From: Gemmatimonadota bacterium
GTDB lineage: Bacteria; Gemmatimonadota; Gemmatimonadetes; Longimicrobiales; Gaopeijiaceae
Length of the DNA: 64,000 bases
Assembly: GCA_028875075.1 (NCBI GenBank)
Contig: JAPPGF010000011.1
Coordinates: forward strand, 113,643-177,642
Direction: 5' to 3'
Shown piece by piece: positions 42,892-50,312 of the stretch. The notes beneath the pieces are model-generated. The model searched no databases. It was not told where the DNA came from and was given only the letters and a program-made list of their open reading frames with translations. The stretch's first letter is position 1. The number at the start of each line of letters is the position of its first letter. Both the position numbers and the translations under genes were made by a program.

Positions 42892-44091
42892 ATGAGCTCG
42901 GCAATGAGAACGGCTTTGTTCCTTGGGCTGATGACAGTCGCCGCCCGCGGGGCGGCCGCCCAGCCTCAGGACTTGCGTTGGACGCCCTGGATCGGATGCT
43001 GGCAGACGGTGGAGGGCGCCGAGACGCCCGTAAGCGATGACCTGCTTTGTGTCCGCCCCGCACCGGGCGGCGTGGAGATGATCGAAGTCATCGAAGGCCA
43101 GAGCCGTCCTACGCGAACCCTGATCGCGGACGGGCGACCCCGGGACATGACGGTCGATGGCTGCTCCGGGTGGTGGAGTTTGGAATTTGCGCTTGACGGA
43201 GGCCGACTCTTCACACGAGCTGAGCGGGCTTGCGAAGGCAGCCCGCTCAGCGCCTCAACCGGCGTAATCGCCATGGTCGCTCCACGTGAGTGGATCGACG
43301 TTCAGGCCACCGAAGTGGACGGACGCGTACTCAGCTGGGTGCGCCGGTTCCGCCCGGCGCGACCTGGACTCGCGGAGACCGCCGGGCTATCCGAGCTTGT
43401 GGTGAGCAGCGGTGTAGCGAGGGCCGCCGCGCGCGCGGCGGCGGCCGTGCCTGACGTGGATGACATAATCGAGGCGAGCCGGACGGTGGAGGCCGAGGCG
43501 GTACGGGCTTGGGTCGCTGAAGTCCGTGACCCGTTCGACCTGGATTCACGAGGCCTTCTGCGCCTAGCGGACGCGGGCGTACCCTCGAGCGTGATCGACG
43601 TGATGATCGCGGTCTCTTACCCGGACCGGTTTGCGCTGCAACGCGATCGCGATATCGACGAGATCGAGCATCGCACGCCGCAGCGCGGCATTGACTACCG
43701 CCGGCGAACGTTCGTGGTAGGACGAACCGGATGGTATCGCGACCCATTCTACCATTCGCCCTTCGGCTACCGATACGGATACGGCTACAGCCGTCCCTAC
43801 CGGTATTGGTACGGGCGCTCGTACGGTTACTACGATCAGCCCAGGTTCATGATCGTCGTACCGCGCGAAGACCTTGAGCGGAGCGCGCGCGTCGTGCGCG
43901 GACGCGGCTATACCCGGGGAAGCGGGGGCGCGGATCGGTCTGCGGCACCCGCGTCGGCTCCTACGAGGCGCGGCGGTCAGCCCTCCGCGAGTAGCCCACG
44001 CTCTCCTACCGGTTCAGGTTCTGCCGCTCCAAGTTCCAGCGGCTCGGGCCACTCTTCCACCGGCAGGACGGCCAAGCCTCGGGGGAACTAG
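42892..44091 (+). CDS. Exported protein with Tyr/Arg-rich and low-complexity tail, unknown function
   Basis: 399 residues with a signal peptide (TALFLGLMTVAARGAAAQ). The N-terminal region (LRWTPWIGCWQTVEGAETPV to ACEGSPLSASTGVIA) has four Cys and looks like a small beta domain. A helical linker follows, then a striking segment with many Tyr, Gly and Arg (FGYRYGYGYSRPYRYWYGRS), then a Ser/Gly/Pro/Arg-rich tail. I do not recognise the family. The stop overlaps the stop of the convergent aspartate kinase gene by 4 bases. It may be a surface or envelope protein associated with the barrel protein upstream. Confidence 0.75.
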   Translation: MSSAMRTALFLGLMTVAARGAAAQPQDLRWTPWIGCWQTVEGAETPVSDDLLCVRPAPGGVEMIEVIEGQSRPTRTLIADGRPRDMTVDGCSGWWSLEFALDGGRLFTRAERACEGSPLSASTGVIAMVAPREWIDVQATEVDGRVLSWVRRFRPARPGLAETAGLSELVVSSGVARAAARAAAAVPDVDDIIEASRTVEAEAVRAWVAEVRDPFDLDSRGLLRLADAGVPSSVIDVMIAVSYPDRFALQRDRDIDEIEHRTPQRGIDYRRRTFVVGRTGWYRDPFYHSPFGYRYGYGYSRPYRYWYGRSYGYYDQPRFMIVVPREDLERSARVVRGRGYTRGSGGADRSAAPASAPTRRGGQPSASSPRSPTGSGSAAPSSSGSGHSSTGRTAKPRGN

Positions 44092-45539
44092 GCCGGGCAG
44101 CCCTTGTCCGGCGCAGCTGACTGTTCGGGGAAGCCCGCGTTCGACTGGGGTGCGCCGAAGAAGCGATCGTGTAGACGCGCAACCACGCCCTCGACATCCT
44201 CGTCGCGTACTACGAAAGTGAGGTTGGTGGTCGAAGCGCCCTGAGATATGAGTACCGTCTTCGTGCTCCCGAGCGCCCCAAAGACGCGACCCGCGACGCC
44301 GGGCGTGTTACGCAATCCCTCCCCCACGGTGCACACGATCGCGTAACCGCCCTCGGCCGACACGTCGCCCAGCTCTTGGAGATCGGTAACGATCCGGGGC
44401 AACGCGCTCGTGTCTTCGATGGTGAGCGAGACGCTCACTTCGGACGTGGTCACGATGTCCACCGATGTCTGGTGGCGTTCGAACACCTCGAAGAGCGCGC
44501 GCAGGAATCCGTACGTTCCCAGCATGCGGGCCGCCGTGACCTGCACGACGGTTATGCCGCGCTTGTGGGCGATGGCCTTGATGCCCTGCACCGACACCTC
44601 GCGCCGGCCATCGATCCGGGTGCCGGACCCCTCCGGCTCGCGGGAGTTACAGATGCGGACCGGGAGTCCCATTTCGACCGCAGGCAGGATCGTACGCGGA
44701 TGCAGTACCTTCGCGCCGAAGTACGCGAGTTCGGCTGCCTCCGCGTAGGAGAGATGCGGGATCACACGCGCGTCGGGTACGACGCGTGGGTCGGCGGTCA
44801 GGAAACCGCTCACGTCCGTCCAGATTTGTATCTCAGCGTTCCGGAGCGCGGCACCTACGAGCGCACCGCTGAAGTCCGAGCCGCCTCGTCCGAGCGTGGT
44901 TGTCGCGCCCTGCGCACAGGACCCGATAAACCCGCCGAGAACGGGAATCTGCCCGGCCGCGATGCGCGGTTCCAAGAACTCCAAGGCGGCTTTCCGGATT
45001 GCGTCAGCAAGCGGGGCCGCACGTCCGTGCTGATCATTTGTACGTATCACAGTACGTGCGTCCACCCACACAGCGGGGAGGCCCTGTTCACGCAACGCGA
45101 GCGCAAGCAGCCACGAAGAGAGGTGCTCGCCGTGCGCCACGATCTCGTCTTCGAGCGCGCGTCGCGTGCCCGGGTGGCGGCCCATCACCCGCAGCAGGTC
45201 AGCGAGGTTACCGGACGCTTCGTCCAGGACCGCCTCAAATCTGGGCCTGTTGTCGGGACCGAGCAGCTCTTGGGCCGCCCGGCGGTGTCGCTCAAGTAGG
45301 CCATTGAGCACGTCATGGGAGCCATCGATGTGTCCTGCAACAGCACGTCGCATGCTGTCGATCAGCCCGTCGGTCACCTTGCTCATCGCCGACACGACGA
45401 CGACGAGCCTGCCGCCGCCGCGGCCAGCGTCAACCACGATGTCGGCCACGCGGCGGATCTCCACGGGACCGGCGACAGAGGTTCCCCCGAACTTGAGCAC
45501 GAGGATCGGGGCTTTGACAGGCATCGTGTTGGAAGCCAT
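44088..45539 (-). CDS. lysC: Aspartate kinase
   Basis: Phosphorylates aspartate, the first step toward lysine, threonine and methionine. The kinase motif VLKFGGTSVAGPVEI, the segment GFIGSCAQGATTTLGRGGSD and YFGAKVLHPRTILPAVEMGL are diagnostic. Two ACT domains at the C-terminus (GITVVQVTAARMLGTYGFLR and YAIVCTVGEGLRN) imply feedback control by an end-product amino acid. About 483 residues from the ATG of MASNTMPVKAP, long for a monofunctional kinase of this group, with an extra C-terminal tail. It lies downstream of the metX-type gene on the same strand, which uses homoserine made from this pathway. The symbol is by role; isozyme identity is not certain. Confidence 0.93.
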   Translation of the reverse strand: MASNTMPVKAPILVLKFGGTSVAGPVEIRRVADIVVDAGRGGGRLVVVVSAMSKVTDGLIDSMRRAVAGHIDGSHDVLNGLLERHRRAAQELLGPDNRPRFEAVLDEASGNLADLLRVMGRHPGTRRALEDEIVAHGEHLSSWLLALALREQGLPAVWVDARTVIRTNDQHGRAAPLADAIRKAALEFLEPRIAAGQIPVLGGFIGSCAQGATTTLGRGGSDFSGALVGAALRNAEIQIWTDVSGFLTADPRVVPDARVIPHLSYAEAAELAYFGAKVLHPRTILPAVEMGLPVRICNSREPEGSGTRIDGRREVSVQGIKAIAHKRGITVVQVTAARMLGTYGFLRALFEVFERHQTSVDIVTTSEVSVSLTIEDTSALPRIVTDLQELGDVSAEGGYAIVCTVGEGLRNTPGVAGRVFGALGSTKTVLISQGASTTNLTFVVRDEDVEGVVARLHDRFFGAPQSNAGFPEQSAAPDKGCPA

Positions 45540-45603
45540 CTGGCACTGCTCGAGAAGCGGCGGCTCGAAGCGGCTACAAAGGTGGGCACGGCACACGGTT
45601 CTG

Positions 45604-45745
45604 TCACCGCCCGGCGTTCACATGGCCCTGTTCTCTCGCAGCGTCTCTTAGCGCGACCGTGACACCACCCGCCGCGTCGAGCTTGATGGCACCGCTGCCC
45701 TCGGACAGCCTAATCGTCGAAGGCCTCTAGACGAACGAGAGCCAC
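45604..45745 (-). pseudogene. Short coding-like segment, frame interrupted
   Basis: Between metX and lysC the minus strand reads VALVRLEAFDD then TAG. Moving one base forward gives RLSEGSGAIKLDAAGGVTVA continuing LRDAAREQGHVNAGR and a TGA at 45604. Codon use looks coding in both parts. The join at GAT-TAG-G would need a +1 shift. It could be a decayed gene, a sequencing error, or a true shift site. I cannot name the family. Confidence 0.3.
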
Positions 45746-45805
45746 GACACGGCGACCTAGCCTCCGGTGTCGATCCCGGGACTCGGAAGTGAGGCGCGCT
45801 GCGGG

Positions 45806-46876
45806 TCAGCTCGTCCGTACCCCTGCGGTTCCGCAATCGCCGACGAAATCAAGCACGATCCGAGAGAACACTTCTTCGTCGGTCAAGAACGCATCGTGGC
45901 CATGCAGGGACTTCACCTCGACAAACCTGTGGCCTGCGCCCATCCGCCGCGCCAAATCGGCGAGCTGCCAGCGCGGCGCAAGAAAATCAGGATCCGTGGA
46001 AACCAACGTCACAGGCGTTCGCACATGTTCGGCATCGATCGAATGCAGGTCAGACGACTGGCTGAGGCAAAGGAACTGCGCAGGCGTGAAGCGACGTGCG
46101 AACGTCTGGCCATGATGATCTATGTAGAACTCCACCGGAAAGCTGAGTCCCGCCGGCCCGACCGTCGGCGGCCTCTGAAAGCGCTGCGCGAACTCACGGT
46201 CCGAGCGGTATGTGGTCATCGCCAGAGCGCGTGCGAGCGCAACGCCTGCCGCCGCGTCTCCCGCTGCAGCCGCGCGCTGCACGATACGCCGCTGTACAAC
46301 CCGCACCGCCGTGGCCATGGGGTGGCTTCGGTCTGCGGCGCCGATGACAAGCGTATTCTGCACGCGCTCGGGGTATGCTGCCGCGAACGAGAGCGCGACC
46401 GCTCCTCCGTACGACGCGCCGATCAGTCCGCACAGGGGTCTCGCCCCTACGGCTGTAGTCACCGCGGCTAGGGTATGCGCTTGGTCGGTCGGCGTCACCA
46501 GCGGCACGGACACAGGACCATCCCTCGCGAGCGTCGCCCCCACCGCCTCGCCGCTCGAGTCCCCGCGTCCGAAGAGGTAGTCTATCGTCAGCACCTGGTG
46601 TTCGCGCAGGTCGAGTGGGCGGCCAGGCCCCACAATCCACTCCCACCAGCCACGGTGTATGTCACCGTCCTGGGCAGCCGCCACGACCCGGTCTGCCGAG
46701 ATCCCTCCGAGTACAGCGATCACCGGGGCTCCGGGCTCGCCAACCATGCGATACGCAATCTTGCCATCGCGCACGCGCCCTCCGTGCTCCAACTCTAGTT
46801 CGGACAGCGAAACCAGACCTTCGCGCACGCGGATCACCGGATGAGCGACACCCGTGGGCGTAGCCCGAGTCGTCAC
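45806..46876 (-). CDS. metX: Homoserine O-acyltransferase, MetX type
   Basis: An alpha/beta-hydrolase that acylates homoserine (acetyl or succinyl) for methionine synthesis. The start is GTG overlapping the upstream stop (GTGA). The nucleophile loop is LIGASYGGAVALSFAAAYPE, the Asp is near VSTDPDFLAPRWQL, and the catalytic His is in LHGHDAFLTDEEV. The middle segment VRVVQRRIVQ and ALAMTTYRSDREFAQRF resembles the proteobacterial MetX enzymes reported to use succinyl-CoA, so the acyl donor cannot be assumed. 356 residues. It follows the SUMT-HemD gene in one operon under the Cys leader, consistent with a shared sulfur-assimilation role. Confidence 0.88.
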   Translation of the reverse strand: MTTRATPTGVAHPVIRVREGLVSLSELELEHGGRVRDGKIAYRMVGEPGAPVIAVLGGISADRVVAAAQDGDIHRGWWEWIVGPGRPLDLREHQVLTIDYLFGRGDSSGEAVGATLARDGPVSVPLVTPTDQAHTLAAVTTAVGARPLCGLIGASYGGAVALSFAAAYPERVQNTLVIGAADRSHPMATAVRVVQRRIVQRAAAAGDAAAGVALARALAMTTYRSDREFAQRFQRPPTVGPAGLSFPVEFYIDHHGQTFARRFTPAQFLCLSQSSDLHSIDAEHVRTPVTLVSTDPDFLAPRWQLADLARRMGAGHRFVEVKSLHGHDAFLTDEEVFSRIVLDFVGDCGTAGVRTS

Positions 46877-48432
46877 GGTGCGCGCCGCTGCTGGTCCGAG
46901 GAGGCAGGAGCGTGCCGCGATAGCCTGGGAGACTCGCCCACTAGTCGCTTCCTGACCTCGTCTACTAGCGCTTGTGCCCCCGAGCACCGGGCCACGCGAG
47001 CGGAGGGCAGCCCCCGTCGCACAGCTGCAGCTGACGTTGAGGGGCCGATCGCAAAGGCTGGGACTGCCGCCGGAATGGAGAGTCCGGCGGTGAACAATGC
47101 CTCAACGGCCGACGACGAAGGCAGTACGAGCGCATCCAGTCGTTCGGCGTCGATCACACGCTCAAGCTGCCGACGACCCCGAGCATCCACGGCACGGCAC
47201 GCCAGCCGAAGTTGTGTGACCTGGGCGCCTGCAGCTGTCAGTGCATCCCCAAGGGCGGATTGCTTCTGACCGTCCCTGACGAGCAGGATGGGATAGCTCT
47301 CGAGCGGGCCGACCCGGCGCCGGAGAGTCGCCGCAAGACGGATCGGCAGATAGCTCCTGAGCGCCACATCGCAACGCAGGCCTGCTCGAGCGAGGGCAGC
47401 CGACGTTTCGCGTCCCATCGCAACCAGCGTGAGGCCAGCGAACGCGCGAGCGTCCTGCTTGGAGCGCGCGAGGGCGTCGAGGCAGGCTCCGACCGCCACT
47501 GCGCCGGTGAACACGATGGCGCCCTTTCCTCCGAGCGCTTCCAGTGATGGAGCGAAGTCATCCAGGTCGGGGCCGGGCCGTAGTCGAATGGCAGGAAACT
47601 CCAACACCGTGGCACCCAGCTTGCGGAGCGATGCCGCGATCCGGGACCGCTGGGCTCGCGCGCGTGCGACGAGCACGGTGCGCCCAGAGAGCGGTCCCCT
47701 TTGACGCCACGCCAACGGCGAGGCGAAACGCACGACCTCGCCAACGACGACAAGCGAGGGTCCGGACGGTTCACCGATGTGGTCGGCCAGATCCGCCAGC
47801 GTACCCCTCACTACCCGCTGCGCCGGGAGCGTACCAGATTCCACCAGCGCCGCCGGAGTCTCAGGGCTCCTCCCGAGTCGGATCAGTCGCTCTGTAACCG
47901 CGCGAGTGCGCGCACTGCCCATGTAGACGACTAACGTCCCGCCGACTCCCGCCAGATGCCGCCAACGCTCGTCGCCGCCCGGGCCTTCGTCCTTGTGCGC
48001 CGTAACGAACGCGACGCTTGTCGCGGCTCCACGGTGGGTGAGCGGGATGCCGGCGTACGCAAGCGCGCCGATCCCGGCCGTAACACCGGGAACGATCTCG
48101 AACGGGATGCGCGCCTCAGCCAACGCGGACGCCTCCTCTCCCCCACGTCCAAAAACAAGTGGATCTCCACCCTTCAAGCGCACGACGGTCTCGTGGTCGG
48201 CCGCCAATTCGATCATTAAGCGGTTGATACGTTCTTGCGTGAGCCAGCGCGTTTCGCCGGCGCGACGGCCCACATCGATCAGCTCCACCTCCGGGCGCGT
48301 GAGCGCGAGCACCTCCGGCCCGACGAGCGCGTCGTGCAGCACGACGTCCGCGCAGCGCAGCAGCTCGGCGCCACGCCGCGTGATCAACTTCGAGTCGCCG
48401 GGACCCGCACCTACCAGATAAACCGTTCCCAT
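46873..48432 (-). CDS. Uroporphyrinogen-III C-methyltransferase / uroporphyrinogen-III synthase fusion
   Basis: A 519-residue fusion of CobA/SUMT (about residues 1-245) and HemD (about 250-519). The SUMT part has VYLVGAGPGDSKLITRRGAE, RLKGGDPLVFGRGGEE and EIVPGVTAGIGALAYAGIPL, and makes precorrin-2 for siroheme. The HemD half closes the tetrapyrrole ring; typical sequence includes GAIVFTGAVAVGACLDALA and LVLPSSSAVEALFTAG, with FAIGPSTSAAAV. Such fusions are known in several phyla. Siroheme is the cofactor of sulfite and nitrite reductases. It lies downstream of a promoter, a Cys-containing leader frame and a terminator, and its stop overlaps the metX start, so the pair should be regulated together. 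Confidence 0.95.
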   Translation of the reverse strand: MGTVYLVGAGPGDSKLITRRGAELLRCADVVLHDALVGPEVLALTRPEVELIDVGRRAGETRWLTQERINRLMIELAADHETVVRLKGGDPLVFGRGGEEASALAEARIPFEIVPGVTAGIGALAYAGIPLTHRGAATSVAFVTAHKDEGPGGDERWRHLAGVGGTLVVYMGSARTRAVTERLIRLGRSPETPAALVESGTLPAQRVVRGTLADLADHIGEPSGPSLVVVGEVVRFASPLAWRQRGPLSGRTVLVARARAQRSRIAASLRKLGATVLEFPAIRLRPGPDLDDFAPSLEALGGKGAIVFTGAVAVGACLDALARSKQDARAFAGLTLVAMGRETSAALARAGLRCDVALRSYLPIRLAATLRRRVGPLESYPILLVRDGQKQSALGDALTAAGAQVTQLRLACRAVDARGRRQLERVIDAERLDALVLPSSSAVEALFTAGLSIPAAVPAFAIGPSTSAAAVRRGLPSARVARCSGAQALVDEVRKRLVGESPRLSRHAPASSDQQRRAP

Positions 48433-48488
48433 CTCTTGCTATTCATCGTGTTCCGGTCGGTTAGTCGTTGGCGCCCTGGCCGGGCAAC

Positions 48489-48516
48489 AAAAAGCCCCGA
48501 TCCCGGGGGATCAGGG
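48489..48516 (-). terminator. Rho-independent terminator in the leader of the SUMT-HemD/metX operon (attenuator)
   Basis: Minus strand CCCTGATCC-CCCG-GGATCGGGG (9 bp with one G-U pair) followed by CTTTTTG. It lies about 30 bases after the stop of the Cys leader frame and 57 bases before the SUMT-HemD ATG, with no other gene upstream in that direction. An alternative pairing of TCCCCC in its 5' arm and loop (48505-48510) with GGGGGA at 48570-48575 inside the leader frame would prevent the hairpin. Confidence 0.8.
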
Positions 48517-48546
48517 CGGCGCTGCACCTCGGACGATCGATCCGGC

Positions 48547-48642
48547 TCAGCGAGCGGCTCGATCTCCCTCCCCCATGGGTGACGGAAGGCCGCAACAGAG
48601 GCAGGCCTCACGAACCGGGGTGACACAGGCAATCAGAAGCAT
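48547..48642 (-). CDS. Cysteine-rich leader peptide
   Basis: A 31-codon frame from ATG 48642 to TGA 48547. It begins MLLIACVTPVREACLCCG and ends in DRAAR. Four Cys codons (TGT, TGC, TGT, TGC) occur, three of them within four codons at 48592-48603, far above the normal Cys frequency of about 1%. A partly complementary AGGCC/GGCCT hairpin spans the Cys codons. The ribosome-binding site is weak (GAG 6-7 bases upstream). The frame sits between a promoter and a terminator, before a siroheme/methionine operon. A second tiny frame starts at 48656 (MSSSACF). I infer a regulatory leader whose stalling at Cys codons controls the terminator. Confidence 0.65.
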   Translation of the reverse strand: MLLIACVTPVREACLCCGLPSPMGEGDRAAR

Positions 48643-48686
48643 GCAGAACTCGACATTGGATGTGACCAGGACGCTTAAGCTGCCAA

Positions 48687-48715
48687 CTAGTAATCGGATC
48701 GGCGGATCGGGTCAA
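48687..48715 (-). promoter_or_regulatory. Promoter for the SUMT-HemD/metX leader
   Basis: Minus strand TTGACC, a 17-base spacer and TACTAG. Transcription would begin near 48680, about 40 bases before the Cys leader ATG. The -35 box lies 45 bases from the probable start of the divergent chelatase gene, so both genes may share control sequences. Confidence 0.6.
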
Positions 48716-48759
48716 TGGTACGACCTATCCTTGTCCGCCAGCCCGACGATGAGAGATCC

Positions 48760-50241
48760 GTGACCAAGACCATGCCCAGCCCTCCTGGCAAGCGTCCTGC
48801 CAGTCCTTCGATGCACCCGGCCGTGCTGCTGGTCGCGCACGGATCCGCGCACAACGGCGCCTCGTCTGACCCAGTCCGGGCCATGGGGCGTGCACTCGTG
48901 GCGAGGGGTTTCGCTGAAGTCGCGACGGGATTCTGGAAGGAGGAGCCATTCCTGCATCAGGCGCTTGACACCGTGCGATGCGCCCGAATCGTGGTGGTTC
49001 CGCTCTTCCTGGCGGAGGGATACTTCAGCCGCGTTGTTGTCCCCCGTGAGCTCGGCCTCGCGTACGGTCTAACGACGACGGCATCCCGACAGATCCACCT
49101 CCTATCTCCTATCGGCGCTGACCCTGAACTGGATGGTCTAGTCTCGGACCGCGCGCGGTCAGCACTGCCCGAAGGTAGCGCGCATGACGAGGCTCTGGTG
49201 GTCGTGCTGGGTCACGGCACGCGACTGGACCCTCGTTCGGCGGACACCGTGCTGCGCGTGTGCCGGCGCCTTGAACGACGGAGCGAGTTCGCGCGGGTGG
49301 CCCCCGCTTTCATCGACCAAGAACCGCGACTAGCGGGGGTGACCGACAGAGCCACCGAACCCTTAATCGTCGTCGTTCCGTTCTTGGTGGCAGCCGGCTT
49401 CCACGGCGGAGGGACAGTTCCTGAGGAGCTGGCCACTACCGGGTCGGGGGGCGGGTACGGACGACCCGGGGCACCGCGGAAGATCGTCTACGCCGAACCG
49501 GTCGGCACGCACCCTGCACTGATCGACACTGTAGTGCGGAATATACTGGACACGCGCTTCGACACGGAGCCGGTGCAGGCGGGTGCACCGGACCGTGCAC
49601 ACCCGGCATTCACGGGGCTGGAGGCCGCTCTGGCCGACGAGATCGCACGTCGCGGGTCCGTGACCCTTCTTGAAGTGGAGATCCGGGTGCTGGGCGACAC
49701 CTACGTGCTCCGCCACAGAGCCGATGTCGGCGCCGCCGACGGTATGCTTGCGGTACAACCCGACGCGAGCTCGTTGGAGGAACTGGCGCGCCGCACATCT
49801 GGTGGGAGCCACCGGCCGCTACGAACGGCGGCCGGGTTGCCGACAGGATGGCAGCACCGCGCGAACGGCATCCGCGAACTGGTCAAGGCGCTGATCGCGC
49901 TCTACGGGCCCGCCGTGGTGCACTGGCACCTAGGCGATCAGGGGCAGCTTCGATCGACCGGATTCACCGAAGTGGCCGCGCGACAAACCGGCATCTACGC
50001 GGCGCTTCAACGTGTGGAGCCAACAGTCGTCGCGGACGCGATTCGCCACTGCTGTGAGGGGCATCCGTGCCTGCGTACGCGAGTCTGGGATTGGTCCGGT
50101 TCGTCAGCGGGACGAGCCCCGCAGGCGTTGGCACCGGCACCGAGCAAAAGGACCGGGCTGCCCGTCCCGTGTCCTGCTCCCTGCCCGATCCTACTCTCGA
50201 CCATGATCCAAGCGAACCCCGACGACCCGGTCCCGGCCTAA
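48760..50241 (+). CDS. CbiX-type sirohydrochlorin chelatase fused to an Fe-S cluster domain
   Basis: Inserts Fe (for siroheme) or Co (for cobalamin) into sirohydrochlorin. Two CbiX-type chelatase repeats are visible: LLVAHGSAHNGASSDPVRAM with VVVPLFLAEGYFSRVVVPRE, and VVLGHGTRLDPRSADTVLRV with IVVVPFLVAAGFHGGGTVPE. These carry the active-site His of each half. The C-terminal part resembles the Deinococcus DR2241 arrangement of extra domain plus 4Fe-4S motif, here AIRHCCEGHPCLRTRVWDW. I place the start at GTG 48760; the upstream ATG at 48715 lies in the divergent promoter. Given the divergent SUMT gene and the methionine/cysteine context, ferrochelatase activity for siroheme is more likely. 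The Pro-rich C-terminal tail is unusual. About 493 residues. Confidence 0.88.
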   Translation: MTKTMPSPPGKRPASPSMHPAVLLVAHGSAHNGASSDPVRAMGRALVARGFAEVATGFWKEEPFLHQALDTVRCARIVVVPLFLAEGYFSRVVVPRELGLAYGLTTTASRQIHLLSPIGADPELDGLVSDRARSALPEGSAHDEALVVVLGHGTRLDPRSADTVLRVCRRLERRSEFARVAPAFIDQEPRLAGVTDRATEPLIVVVPFLVAAGFHGGGTVPEELATTGSGGGYGRPGAPRKIVYAEPVGTHPALIDTVVRNILDTRFDTEPVQAGAPDRAHPAFTGLEAALADEIARRGSVTLLEVEIRVLGDTYVLRHRADVGAADGMLAVQPDASSLEELARRTSGGSHRPLRTAAGLPTGWQHRANGIRELVKALIALYGPAVVHWHLGDQGQLRSTGFTEVAARQTGIYAALQRVEPTVVADAIRHCCEGHPCLRTRVWDWSGSSAGRAPQALAPAPSKRTGLPVPCPAPCPILLSTMIQANPDDPVPA

Positions 50242-50312
50242 CTCCAGGGAGGGCGTCAGCAGCGTCGCGGCTCGCGGTGTAGCGGGGCCGCCCTCAAGTA
50301 CGCCCCGCTACG

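Noticed and set aside
48433..48720. SAM or cobalamin riboswitch before SUMT-HemD/metX
   Set aside because: I looked for the conserved SAM-I core and for the B12-box; neither is present. The Cys-codon leader explains the terminator better.
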